Assembly (NCBI RefSeq): GCF_003466125.1
Contig: NZ_QSOC01000004.1
Span: 209,784-273,783 of the forward strand
DNA from: Collinsella sp. TM10-22
Lineage (GTDB): Bacteria; Actinomycetota; Coriobacteriia; Coriobacteriales; Coriobacteriaceae
DNA: 64,000 nt
Direction: 5' to 3'
Of the stretch, positions 10,199 through 18,357 are shown piece after piece (position 1 is the first letter of the stretch; the number at the start of each line of letters is the position of its first letter). The position numbers were made by a program, and so were the translations under genes. The notes beneath the pieces were generated by a model. It was given only the letters and a program-made list of their open reading frames with translations, was not told the DNA's origin and made no database searches.

Positions 10199-10252
10199 GC
10201 GGGCCCCGTATTGCCCGGCGCCGTAAGGAGTGCCGGTCAATACGGGGCCCGC
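10199..10252. terminator. GC-rich hairpin after flavin-protein gene
   Basis: GCGGGCCCCGTATTG pairs with CAATACGGGGCCCGC, extended inward by CCGGC/GCCGG. No convincing T-run follows on the plus strand, so this may be a Rho-type end or another palindromic repeat rather than a classic terminator. Confidence 0.5.
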
Positions 10253-10314
10253 TCCAATTTGTCAATTCCTTCAAGCAAATATGTCGGGCGTGTTTCAATG
10301 CATGAAGACGCAAA

Positions 10315-10336
10315 CTATTTACGTAAATATGTATTC
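10315..10336 (+). promoter_or_regulatory. possible ArgR box upstream of argC
   Basis: ATTTACGTAAATATGTATTC is an AT-rich, partly palindromic stretch in an otherwise GC-rich leader. It resembles ARG boxes (TGNATWWWWATNCA type), and it lies about 85 bp before the argC start, where an arginine repressor site would be expected. No argR gene is in the window. The match is approximate. Confidence 0.35.
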
Positions 10337-10419
10337 TCTGGTGCTAAAGTTTCAAACCACTTCATAACGACGACTGCGGAATGCGCATCGGTGCCTACAT
10401 CGCAGACAAGGAGTCTGAA

Positions 10420-11490
10420 ATGTCTTTGAAGGTTGGAATCGTCGGTGCGGCGGGATACGCCGGAGCCGAGCTTATTCGCCTCATTCTCGGCCATCCCGAG
10501 TTTGAGCTTGTTGCCATTACGTCCAACGCCGATGCTGGCCAGCCGCTGTCCGCGGTGTACCCGAGCTTTGCTGGCATAAGCGATCTGGTTTTTACCACGC
10601 ATGACGCCCCCGAGCTCAAGAGCTGCGATGCGGTCTTTCTTGCCGTGCCGCACACTGCCGCCATGGCACAGGTGCCTGCGCTGCTCGCCGCGGGTGTCTC
10701 CTGCTTTGACCTTTCGGCCGATTATCGCCTGAGCGACCCGTCCGTCTTTGAGATATGGTATGCCGCCGAGCACACGAGCCCCGAGCTGCTCAAGACCCGT
10801 GCCTTTGGTCTGCCCGAGCTGTTCTGCCAGGACCTGGAGGCCGCCGCATCCGACCATGCCGACGGCAAGCCCGTGCTGGTCGCCTGCGCCGGTTGCTATC
10901 CCACCGCAACGAGCCTTGCCGCCGCGCCCGCCGTGCGCGCCGGCTGGGTTGCCCAGAGTGGCCCCGTGATCGTTGACGCTATCAGCGGTGTGACGGGTGC
11001 CGGTAAGTCCTGTAACGCCCGTACGCATTTTTGCAGCGCGGACGAAAACCTGGAGGCCTATGGCGTGGGCAAGCACCGTCACACGCCCGAAATTGAGCAG
11101 ATCTTGGGCCTAACCGATCGCGTCGTCTTTACCCCGCACCTGGCACCGCTCAAGCGCGGTCTACTCTCTACGGTAACGATGCCGCTTACGCCACAGGCTA
11201 TCGATACCTTGACCCTTGAGGACGTTGTCGACCATTACAAGCAGTTCTACGCCGGTCGCACCTTCGTGCGTGTATTCGATGCCGGTCAGCAGCCCAAGAC
11301 GGCTTCGGTCGTCGGCACCAACGCCGCCCAGATCGGCCTCGCGCTCAACAAGCGCGCGGGCGTGCTGGTGGCGACGGGCGCCATCGACAATCTGTGTAAG
11401 GGTGCAGCAGGCCAGGCGGTCCAGTGCGCCAATATCGTCTTTGGTTTTGACGAGCGACGAGGCTTGCCCACAGTGGCGTGCCCGGTGTAG
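10420..11490 (+). CDS. argC: N-acetyl-gamma-glutamyl-phosphate reductase
   Basis: Third step of ornithine/arginine synthesis: NADPH reduction of N-acetylglutamyl phosphate to the semialdehyde. 356 aa, cytoplasmic. The Rossmann start is KVGIVGAAGYAGAELIRL. The catalytic cysteine lies in VACAGCYPTATSL, and HRHTPEIEQ and FTPHLAPLKRG are family motifs. The ATG at 10420 follows AAGGAG; the open frame extends upstream to 10381 without a ribosome site. First gene of an argC-argJ-argB-argD cluster. Confidence 0.96.
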   Translation: MSLKVGIVGAAGYAGAELIRLILGHPEFELVAITSNADAGQPLSAVYPSFAGISDLVFTTHDAPELKSCDAVFLAVPHTAAMAQVPALLAAGVSCFDLSADYRLSDPSVFEIWYAAEHTSPELLKTRAFGLPELFCQDLEAAASDHADGKPVLVACAGCYPTATSLAAAPAVRAGWVAQSGPVIVDAISGVTGAGKSCNARTHFCSADENLEAYGVGKHRHTPEIEQILGLTDRVVFTPHLAPLKRGLLSTVTMPLTPQAIDTLTLEDVVDHYKQFYAGRTFVRVFDAGQQPKTASVVGTNAAQIGLALNKRAGVLVATGAIDNLCKGAAGQAVQCANIVFGFDERRGLPTVACPV

Positions 11491-11624
11491 CACATTCGAT
11501 TGTTAACGATTTGGTAGTCGGGCATCGAGTGGGGCGCCACTCTTAAGCTGGTTTCATGATCACGACTGGCATGGCGCACCAACCGATGTCCGTTTTTTGT
11601 TTGACATAAGGAGTCATAAAGACG

Positions 11625-12890
11625 ATGAATACCGAGCTGTTTGATATCAAGATTCGCGCTATCGAGGGTGGCGTTACGGCTGCGGCTGGTTTTAAAGCCG
11701 CAGGCATCCACGCTGGGTTCCGCAAGAATCCCGAGCGCCTGGATTACGCCCTCGTCGTGCCCGATAAACCCTGTCCCGGTGCCGGCGTGTTTACCACCAA
11801 TCGCTTTTGCGCGGCGCCCGTGCAGGTGAGCCGTGCCAACCTGGGCGGTGCCGACAAGGGCTACGGCATCATCGCCGGCGTTTCGGTCAACTCTGGCAAT
11901 GCCAACGCCGCCACGGGTGAGACCGGCCTTGCATGCGCGCGCGAGACGTGCAGCATCGCATCGCAGGTCATCGGCTGCGAGCCCCAGCAGATTCTAGTTG
12001 CCTCAACGGGTGTGATTGGCCAGATTCTGCCGATCGACACGTTTGAGACCGCCATTCCTGCTGCCTACGAGGCGCTCTCCGCCCACGGTGGCGCCGATGC
12101 CGCTCGCGCCATCATGACGACCGACACGCACTCTAAGGAGTACGCCGTGTCCTACGTCAGTGAGGCTGCGGGTCATGAGGACAATGTCTATACGGTAGGA
12201 GGAATGTGCAAGGGCTCGGGCATGATCATGCCCAACATGGCCACCATGATCGCGGTCATCACTACCGATGCCCCCGTTGAGCCGGCGGCACTTCATGCCC
12301 TGCTGCTCTCGACCGTCAAGCAGACCTTTAACAAGGTAACGGTCGATTCCGACACCTCGACCAACGACACCTGCATCATGCTTGCCTCCGGCGCCGCCGC
12401 AGATGCCGAGCCTATCGTCGAGGGCTCCGATGCCTTTGACGAGTTGGCATTTGCCGTGCACGAGGTGTGCGAGAGCCTGGCGCGCAACATCGCCGCCGAC
12501 GGCGAGGGCGCATCCAAGCTCGTGACGGTCAACGTTACCGGCGCCGTGAACGACGAGGAGGCCGATATCGCCGCCCGTGCCGTTGCCAACTCGCCCCTCG
12601 TTAAGACTTGCATCGCCGGCCACGATTGCAACTGGGGCCGCGTTGCCATGGCGCTCGGCAAGTGCGGCGTGCGGTTTGACCAGGAAGACGTTTCAATCGA
12701 CATGATGGGTATGCCCGTTTGCCGCGATGGCCTGACTGTTCCCTTTGACGAGGACGAGGCCTTGCGACGTTTCGAGGCGCCCGAGATCGTAATCTCGGCC
12801 GACCTGGGCGCAGGCGACGCGGCAACGACCGTGTGGACCTGCGACCTCACGCATGAGTACATCTCCATCAACGGCGACTACCGTTCCTAG
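11625..12890 (+). CDS. argJ: glutamate N-acetyltransferase / ornithine acetyltransferase
   Basis: Recycles acetyl from N-acetylornithine to glutamate, and may also use acetyl-CoA if bifunctional. 421 aa, usual length. The autoproteolysis and nucleophile site is in MIMPNMATMIAVITTDA (the Thr after MA), and TSTNDTC and HDCNWGR are further conserved motifs. AAGGAG lies 13 bases before the ATG. A 134-bp gap separates it from argC. Use of ArgJ means the cyclic acetyl pathway operates. No argA or argE homologue is seen in the window. Confidence 0.96.
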   Translation: MNTELFDIKIRAIEGGVTAAAGFKAAGIHAGFRKNPERLDYALVVPDKPCPGAGVFTTNRFCAAPVQVSRANLGGADKGYGIIAGVSVNSGNANAATGETGLACARETCSIASQVIGCEPQQILVASTGVIGQILPIDTFETAIPAAYEALSAHGGADAARAIMTTDTHSKEYAVSYVSEAAGHEDNVYTVGGMCKGSGMIMPNMATMIAVITTDAPVEPAALHALLLSTVKQTFNKVTVDSDTSTNDTCIMLASGAAADAEPIVEGSDAFDELAFAVHEVCESLARNIAADGEGASKLVTVNVTGAVNDEEADIAARAVANSPLVKTCIAGHDCNWGRVAMALGKCGVRFDQEDVSIDMMGMPVCRDGLTVPFDEDEALRRFEAPEIVISADLGAGDAATTVWTCDLTHEYISINGDYRS

Positions 12891-12971
12891 ATTCCGGGCA
12901 CGCTGCGCATCTTGCCGCGATTGCGGACAGCGGAGCACGGCGCGATAACGATACGAAAGACGAGGCAGATT

Positions 12972-13952
12972 ATGAAATTCGCACGCGATTGTCGTTCGAG
13001 CGAATCCAACGAAGTTACCGCTCAGCTGCTGTTCGAGGCGCTGCCGTGGATTAAGAACCTGACCGGTAAGACGGTCGTTATCAAGTACGGCGGCGCCGCC
13101 ATGGTCGACGAGCAGCTGCGTCGTGACGTGATGAGCGACATCGTCCTGCTCAAGATCATCGGCATGCGCCCTGTTATCGTGCACGGTGGCGGCAAGGCCA
13201 TCAACGAGGCGCTCAGCCACTATGACATCCCCGTCGAGTTTAAGAACGGCCAGCGTGTGACCACGCCTGCCACCATGGATATCGTGCGTGAGGTGCTGGG
13301 CGGTAAGGTCAACCAGGAGCTGGTCGCGGCGCTCAACCACCATGGCAACCTGGCCGTGGGCGTGTCGGGCAGCGACGCCGGTACCCTTATCGCCGAGCCA
13401 CTCGACCCAGAGCTCGGCCGCGTAGGCAAGGTCACGCACGTCAACACCGACTATATCGAGCGTTTGCTCGACAGCGAGTACATTCCCGTTATCGCCACGG
13501 TCGCGGCGGGGGAGGACGGTGGCTTCTTCAACATCAACGCCGATACCGCCGCCGGTGCCGTTGCGGCAGCGCTCCACGCGCACAAGGCGATTTTCTTGAC
13601 CGACGTCGACGGCCTGTACAAGGACTTTAGCGACAAGGACTCGCTTATCTCCAACCTAACGCTCGACGAGGTTAACGAAATGCTCTACGGCGGCGAGGTC
13701 GATAAGGGCATGATTCCCAAGCTGCGTGCGGCCGTCGATGCGCTTACCGGCGGCGTATTTCGTGCCCACATCATTAACGGTACTACGCCGCATTCGCTGC
13801 TCCTGGAGCTGCTGACCGATGCCGGCGTCGGCACCGTGATCCATTCCACCGAGACGGCTTACGAGTTCGATACACATCCGCATCCGCTTTCGACGTTTGC
13901 TGCGCGTCTGACCGAGAACCTCGACGAGGTCGAGAAGCTTCAGACGGTCTAG
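12972..13952 (+). CDS. argB: acetylglutamate kinase
   Basis: Phosphorylates N-acetylglutamate, normally the arginine-feedback step in organisms with ArgJ. 326 aa, slightly long because of the N-terminal extension MKFARDCRSSESNEVTAQLL, which resembles the extra N-terminal helix of arginine-sensitive hexameric enzymes (inference). VVIKYGGAAM, VHGGGKAINE, GVSGSDAGTL and NINADTAAGAVA are amino-acid-kinase motifs. The ATG at 12972 follows CGAGGCAG; the frame is open back to 12912. Confidence 0.95.
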   Translation: MKFARDCRSSESNEVTAQLLFEALPWIKNLTGKTVVIKYGGAAMVDEQLRRDVMSDIVLLKIIGMRPVIVHGGGKAINEALSHYDIPVEFKNGQRVTTPATMDIVREVLGGKVNQELVAALNHHGNLAVGVSGSDAGTLIAEPLDPELGRVGKVTHVNTDYIERLLDSEYIPVIATVAAGEDGGFFNINADTAAGAVAAALHAHKAIFLTDVDGLYKDFSDKDSLISNLTLDEVNEMLYGGEVDKGMIPKLRAAVDALTGGVFRAHIINGTTPHSLLLELLTDAGVGTVIHSTETAYEFDTHPHPLSTFAARLTENLDEVEKLQTV

Positions 13953-14021
13953 CTGACCCGCAGCCGCCCCATTCCTGCACCCATAGGTCTGCGCCGTCCG
14001 GCGCTCAACGAAAGGCATCCC

Positions 14022-15305
14022 ATGTCACTTGCAGCTCAGCAATCGCTTGAATCCCATTACGTTATGCATACCTTTGGCCGCTCTCCGGTCGAGTTTGTCG
14101 AGGGTCACGGCATGAAGCTCACCGGCGACGATGGCCGTGAGTACCTCGACTTTCTTGCCGGCATCGGCGTGTGCAGCCTAGGTCATGGCGACCCGGCTGT
14201 GCTCTCGGCGCTCGAGGCACAGACCAAAAAGCTCATGCATGTCTCCAATTACTTCTACATCGAGCAGCGCGGGCAGGTCGCGGCGCTGCTGTCCAAGCTT
14301 GCTAACGACGACGTAGATGGTGCGCGCGTGCTTGCCGATGCCATTGTCGCCGGCGATGAGACCACGGCAGCTGCTCTTGGTGCCCCGGCTGCGGATGAGC
14401 AGGTTTGGGAGACCTTCTTTGCCAACTCTGGCGCCGAGGCCAACGAGGGCTCGATGAAGCTCGCGCGCCTGTACGCCAAGCGTGCCGGTAATGGCGGCAA
14501 CACCATCGTGTGCATGCGCGGTGGCTTCCACGGCCGTACGCTCGAGACCATTGCCGCCACCATGCAGGATTGGCTGCAGGATAGTTTCCGCCCGCTGCCG
14601 GGTGGCTTTGTGGCCTGCACGCCCAACGATGTCGATGAACTGCGTGCAATCTTTGAGCAGCTGGGGAGCGAAATTTGTGCCGTGATGCTCGAGCCGATCC
14701 AGGGTGAGAGTGGCGTGCACCCCATGACCGAGGAGTTTATGGCGGCGGCGCGCGACCTAGCACACGAAGTGGGCGCCGTGCTTATCGCCGACGAGGTCCA
14801 GTGCGGTCTGTTCCGCTCCGGCAAACCGTTCGCTTACCAGACCTATGGCGTGGAGCCCGACATCATGAGTCTTGCCAAGGGCATCGCCGACGGCGTTCCT
14901 ATGGGCGCCGTGGTGGCAAAGAAAGAGATCGCCGACGTGTTTAAGCCCGGCGATCACGGTTCGACCTTTGGCGGTAGCTGCTTGGCCATCGCGGCGTGCG
15001 CCGCGACGCTCTCCGCGCTCGTGCGCGGCGATTATGCCGACCATGCTGCCAAGGTAGGCGCCTATATGGAGGCAAAGCTCGCCAAGTTACCGCACGTTAC
15101 CGAGGTGCGCGGTCGCGGCTTGATGCTCGGCTGCGACTTGGATGACGCAGCAGGCGATGCGCATGATATTGTTGCCCGCGCGTTGGCCGCCGGTGCCGTG
15201 ATTAACGCTACGGGTGCCCATACGCTGCGTTTCCTGCCGCCGCTCGTCTGCGAGGAAGCCGACGTGGATGGTCTGATCGAGATTCTGTCGGGTGTCTTGG
15301 GCTAA
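14022..15305 (+). CDS. argD: acetylornithine aminotransferase
   Basis: PLP enzyme converting N-acetylglutamate semialdehyde to N-acetylornithine, 427 aa. FFANSGAEANEGSMKLAR, GGFHGRT, IADEVQCG and the PLP lysine region MSLAKGIADG are clear. About 30 extra residues (ANDDVDGARVLADAIVAGDE and on, roughly residues 92-124) lie just before FFANSG, where most ArgD proteins have a short loop. The insertion is in frame and has normal codon use. Last gene of the arg cluster, followed by a terminator-like hairpin. Confidence 0.94.
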   Translation: MSLAAQQSLESHYVMHTFGRSPVEFVEGHGMKLTGDDGREYLDFLAGIGVCSLGHGDPAVLSALEAQTKKLMHVSNYFYIEQRGQVAALLSKLANDDVDGARVLADAIVAGDETTAAALGAPAADEQVWETFFANSGAEANEGSMKLARLYAKRAGNGGNTIVCMRGGFHGRTLETIAATMQDWLQDSFRPLPGGFVACTPNDVDELRAIFEQLGSEICAVMLEPIQGESGVHPMTEEFMAAARDLAHEVGAVLIADEVQCGLFRSGKPFAYQTYGVEPDIMSLAKGIADGVPMGAVVAKKEIADVFKPGDHGSTFGGSCLAIAACAATLSALVRGDYADHAAKVGAYMEAKLAKLPHVTEVRGRGLMLGCDLDDAAGDAHDIVARALAAGAVINATGAHTLRFLPPLVCEEADVDGLIEILSGVLG

Positions 15306-15330
15306 CGCGGCGCAATAACTCAATTTGGAC

Positions 15331-15390
15331 CGGGTTCCGGACTGCGGGTGTGCCATATGCGGCACGATTCAACGGTCTGGAGCCCGTTTT
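15331..15390 (+). terminator. terminator-like hairpin after argD
   Basis: CGGGTTCCGGAC pairs with GTCTGGAGCCCG, allowing G-U. An inner GTGCC/GGCAC hairpin sits in the loop, and TTTT follows at 15387-15390. It lies 25 bp after the argD stop. Confidence 0.6.
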
Positions 15391-15663
15391 GCCTTAGATT
15401 TGCTAAGGCAGGGAGACCTGCTGGTCAAAAAACATCAAATATGAGTAATGTTACCGATTTGGTAGCAGCAATTTTGGACTAATAAGGCCAGATAGCAAGT
15501 CGAAATGGCGATGAATGCACGATTTTGATCCAATTGTTAGTCCCTATAATGGACATATGTTGCATAACTTAAGCAAAAACTATCTTTTTATATGTTGCAA
15601 ACAAAGTAGCAGTACTCATATTTGCCGTTTTTTGACCACAGCCTTTGTGACAGACGTGCTGGC

Positions 15664-16104
15664 GGGTTCGAATCCCATGCGCTGGGCCCAAAAAAGAAAG
15701 GCTCCCATTGCTGGGAGCCTATCAAATCAGTGGTGGGTGATGAGGGATGTCCGCGTGCGGCTTCGCCGCCCGCTTCCGCTTCGGGCCTACGGCCCTCGCG
15801 TGCTGCGCCGGAAAACGCTTCGCGTTTCCTCAGCTCCGCACCCTGTCGGGTTCGAATCCCTCTGCGATGGGCCCAAAAAAGAAAGGCCCCCATTGCTGGG
15901 AGCCTATCAAATCAGTGGTGGGCGATGAGGGATGTCGCGTGCGGCTTCGCCGCCCGCTTCCGCTTCGGGCCTGCGGCCCTCGCGTGCTGCGCTGGAAAAC
16001 GCTTACGCGTTTCCTCAGCTCCGCACCCTTGCGGGTTCGAATCCCTCTGCGATGGGCCTGAAAAAGGAAAGGCCCCCATAGCTGGGAGCCTATCAAATCG
16101 GTGG
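15664..16104. repeat. tandem array of 184-185 bp units abutting tRNA-Val
   Basis: GGGTTCGAATCCC recurs at 15664, 15848 and 16033, so the period is 184-185 bp. Each unit holds this tRNA T-arm-like palindrome, a minus-strand terminator (GGCTCCCA/TGGGAGCC plus a T-run), and a copy of the last 18 or so bases of the tRNA-Val gene reading TGGTGGGYGATGAGGGAT on the plus strand. The first two units then carry a GC-rich string of small hairpins. The third unit runs into the real tRNA-Val. No complete tRNA and no plausible protein were found in the array. The stretch 15391-15663 is AT-richer and shows nothing recognisable. Confidence 0.85.
16061..16090 (-). terminator. terminator of tRNA-Val
   Basis: On the minus strand GGCTCCCAGC pairs with the following TGGGGGCC, then TTTCCTTTTT. 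It lies directly downstream of the tRNA 3' end. Near-identical copies belong to the two other array units. Confidence 0.75.
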
Positions 16105-16177
16105 TGGGCGATGAGGGATTCGAACCCCCAGCCTTGTGCGTGTAAAGCACCTGCGCTAACCGTTGCGCCAATCGCCC
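16102..16177 (-). tRNA. tRNA-Val (anticodon UAC)
   Basis: Acceptor stem GGGCGAT/ATCGCCC, discriminator A, encoded CCA. Anticodon loop TTTACAC gives UAC, and the T-arm is GGGGGTTCGAATCCCTC. A minus-strand TATACT box lies about 15 bp upstream (16189-16194). Confidence 0.96.
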
Positions 16178-16364
16178 GTGCGGAGAGAGTATAGCAAAAC
16201 AATCGCCTCATTCACCTCATATCCATTAAAGGTAACTGGCGCGTGTCACAGCGGAGCTGATTCAGTTGAGATTGCCTGAACATTCCGCCCCTCTTTACGC
16301 CCTCGGGTATACTCAAAAGCTACTGATTCGATTTGATGCCCAGCAACAGCAGAGGGGATAGTAT

Positions 16365-18245
16365 ATGTGCGGTTTTGTCGGTTTTGTCGGTGGGACGGAT
16401 AACCAATCCGAGGTGCTCACCAAGATGATGGACCGCATCGTCCATCGCGGTCCCGACATGGGCGGTCAGTTTATCGACGGCCGCGTTGCCCTCGGCTTCC
16501 GCCGCCTGTCGATCCTCGACCTGACCGAGGCTGGCGCCCAACCCATGGCCAACGAGGACGGTAGCGTCGTCATTGTCTTCAACGGCGAGATCTACAACTT
16601 CCAAGAACTCCGTTCTGAGCTCGAGGCCAAGGGCTACAAGTTCCACTGCGGCGCCGACACCGAGAGCCTCCTGCACGGCTACGAGGAGTGGGGCGAGGCC
16701 GTTCTCGATCGCCTGCGCGGTATGTACGCCTTCGTCATCTGGGACAAAAAGAAGAACAAGCTTTTTGGCGCCCGCGACATCTTTGGCATCAAGCCGCTCT
16801 ACTACTATCCCATGGCCGATGCGGGCGACGGCGCTCCGGGCGTGCTCTTTGGTTCCGAGATCAAGAGCTTCCTGGACTACCCGCACTTCCACAAGGCGGT
16901 CAACAAAAAGGCTCTGCGTCCGTACATGACGCTGCAGTATTCGGCAACCGAGGAGACCTTCTTCGAGGGTGTCTACAAGCTGCCGCCGGCGCACTACTTT
17001 ACCGTCGATATCCCGACCGGCAAGATGAACATCGAGCGCTACTGGGATTGCGATTACTCTGCCGTCGAGAAGCCGTTCGAAGAGTATGTCGATGAGCTGG
17101 ACGAAGTCGTGCACGAGAGCGTCGAGGCCCATCGCATCGCCGACGTCAAGGTCGCGTCGTTCCTCTCCGGTGGCGTCGACTCCAGCTACATCGCCGCTTG
17201 CCTCATGCCCGACAAGACCTTCTCGGTGGGCTTTGACTACAAGAACTTCAACGAGACCAACTACGCCAAGGAGCTTTCCGATAAGCTCGGCGTCGAAAAC
17301 GTTCGCAAGATGATTACCGCCGACGAGTTCTTCGGTGCGCTCGAGGACATCCAGTATCACATGGACGAGCCGCAGTCCAACCTGTCTTCCGTGCCGCTGT
17401 GGTTCTTGGCCGAGATGGCCCGCAAGGACGTCACCGTCGTGCTTTCGGGCGAAGGCGCCGACGAGCTCTTTGGCGGCTACGCCTACTACGAGGACACGGT
17501 CCCGGTGCGCAAGTACAAAAAGATGGTGCCGCTGCCCATCCGTCGCGCGCTCGGTAACCTGGCGCTGCATATGCCGTACTTCAAGGGACATAACTTCCTG
17601 GTCAAGGGTGCCGAGATCCCCGAGAAGTCGTTCCTGGGACAGGCTCTGGTATGGCCGGAGCGCGAGGTCGACGGCGTGCTCAAGCCCGAGTACAACACCG
17701 GCGATGGCGCCTTCGAGCTTGCCGCTCCCATCTATGCGCGCGTGAAGGGTCAGCCCGAGCTGGTCAAGAAGCAGTACCTGGACATGAACATGTGGCTCCC
17801 GGGCGACATTCTGCTCAAGGCCGACAAGATGTGCATGGCGCACTCGCTGGAGCTGCGCGTGCCCTTCCTGGACCGCAAAGTCATGGAGTTCGCCGAGCAC
17901 ATTCCCGACCGCTACCGCATCAACGAGAACGGCAACAAACAGGTACTCCGCCACGCTGCCAACAAGTCGCTGCCCGATGAGTGGGCCACCCGTCCCAAGG
18001 TGGGCTTCCCGGTGCCGATTATCTACTGGCTGCGCGAGCAAAAGTGGTACGACTATGTCAAGGAGTACTTCACCGCGCCGTGGGCAAGCGAGTTCTTCGA
18101 TACCGACGAGCTCATGCACCTACTCGATCTGCACTTTGCGGGCAAGGGCGATTTCCAGCGCAAGATCTATACGCCGCTCGTGTTCTTGGTGTGGTACAAG
18201 CGCTTCTTTATCGACGAGGACCAGCCCACTGTTCAGGCTGCCTAG
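16365..18245 (+). CDS. asnB: asparagine synthase, glutamine-hydrolysing
   Basis: Makes asparagine from aspartate with glutamine as amide donor and ATP. 626 aa, cytoplasmic. The class-II amidotransferase domain starts with catalytic Cys2 (MCGFVGFVG) and includes RGPDMGG and FNGEIYNF. The synthetase domain has the PP-loop LSGGVDSSYIA near residue 270, GEGADELFGGY and LELRVPFLD. The start is fixed by the need to expose Cys2. An AGAGGGG ribosome site is present. It is a single transcription unit closed by a terminator at 18273. AsnS is also present at 60606, so direct Asn charging is expected. Confidence 0.96.
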   Translation: MCGFVGFVGGTDNQSEVLTKMMDRIVHRGPDMGGQFIDGRVALGFRRLSILDLTEAGAQPMANEDGSVVIVFNGEIYNFQELRSELEAKGYKFHCGADTESLLHGYEEWGEAVLDRLRGMYAFVIWDKKKNKLFGARDIFGIKPLYYYPMADAGDGAPGVLFGSEIKSFLDYPHFHKAVNKKALRPYMTLQYSATEETFFEGVYKLPPAHYFTVDIPTGKMNIERYWDCDYSAVEKPFEEYVDELDEVVHESVEAHRIADVKVASFLSGGVDSSYIAACLMPDKTFSVGFDYKNFNETNYAKELSDKLGVENVRKMITADEFFGALEDIQYHMDEPQSNLSSVPLWFLAEMARKDVTVVLSGEGADELFGGYAYYEDTVPVRKYKKMVPLPIRRALGNLALHMPYFKGHNFLVKGAEIPEKSFLGQALVWPEREVDGVLKPEYNTGDGAFELAAPIYARVKGQPELVKKQYLDMNMWLPGDILLKADKMCMAHSLELRVPFLDRKVMEFAEHIPDRYRINENGNKQVLRHAANKSLPDEWATRPKVGFPVPIIYWLREQKWYDYVKEYFTAPWASEFFDTDELMHLLDLHFAGKGDFQRKIYTPLVFLVWYKRFFIDEDQPTVQAA

Positions 18246-18272
18246 CCTCGGCTTACGAACGCCTGCGCGTAA

Positions 18273-18295
18273 CGGCTCCTCCGGGAGCCGTTTTT
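18273..18295 (+). terminator. terminator of asnB
   Basis: CGGCTCC-TCCG-GGAGCCG followed by TTTTT, 28 bp after the asnB stop. Confidence 0.9.
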
Positions 18296-18357
18296 GCGTG
18301 GGTGCGTTTCAGTTACTATAAAAACCGTCCCTGCCAAATGGCTGAGAAAGGTGAAAG

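Noticed and set aside
15664..16104. CRISPR array or extra tRNA genes in the tandem region
   Set aside because: The units are 184-185 bp, with long hairpin-rich spacers and no short direct repeats or cas genes. Only T-arm and 3' end fragments occur, no full cloverleaf.
16320..18119. 599-residue minus-strand frame over asnB
   Set aside because: Antisense shadow. asnB on the plus strand has all catalytic motifs.
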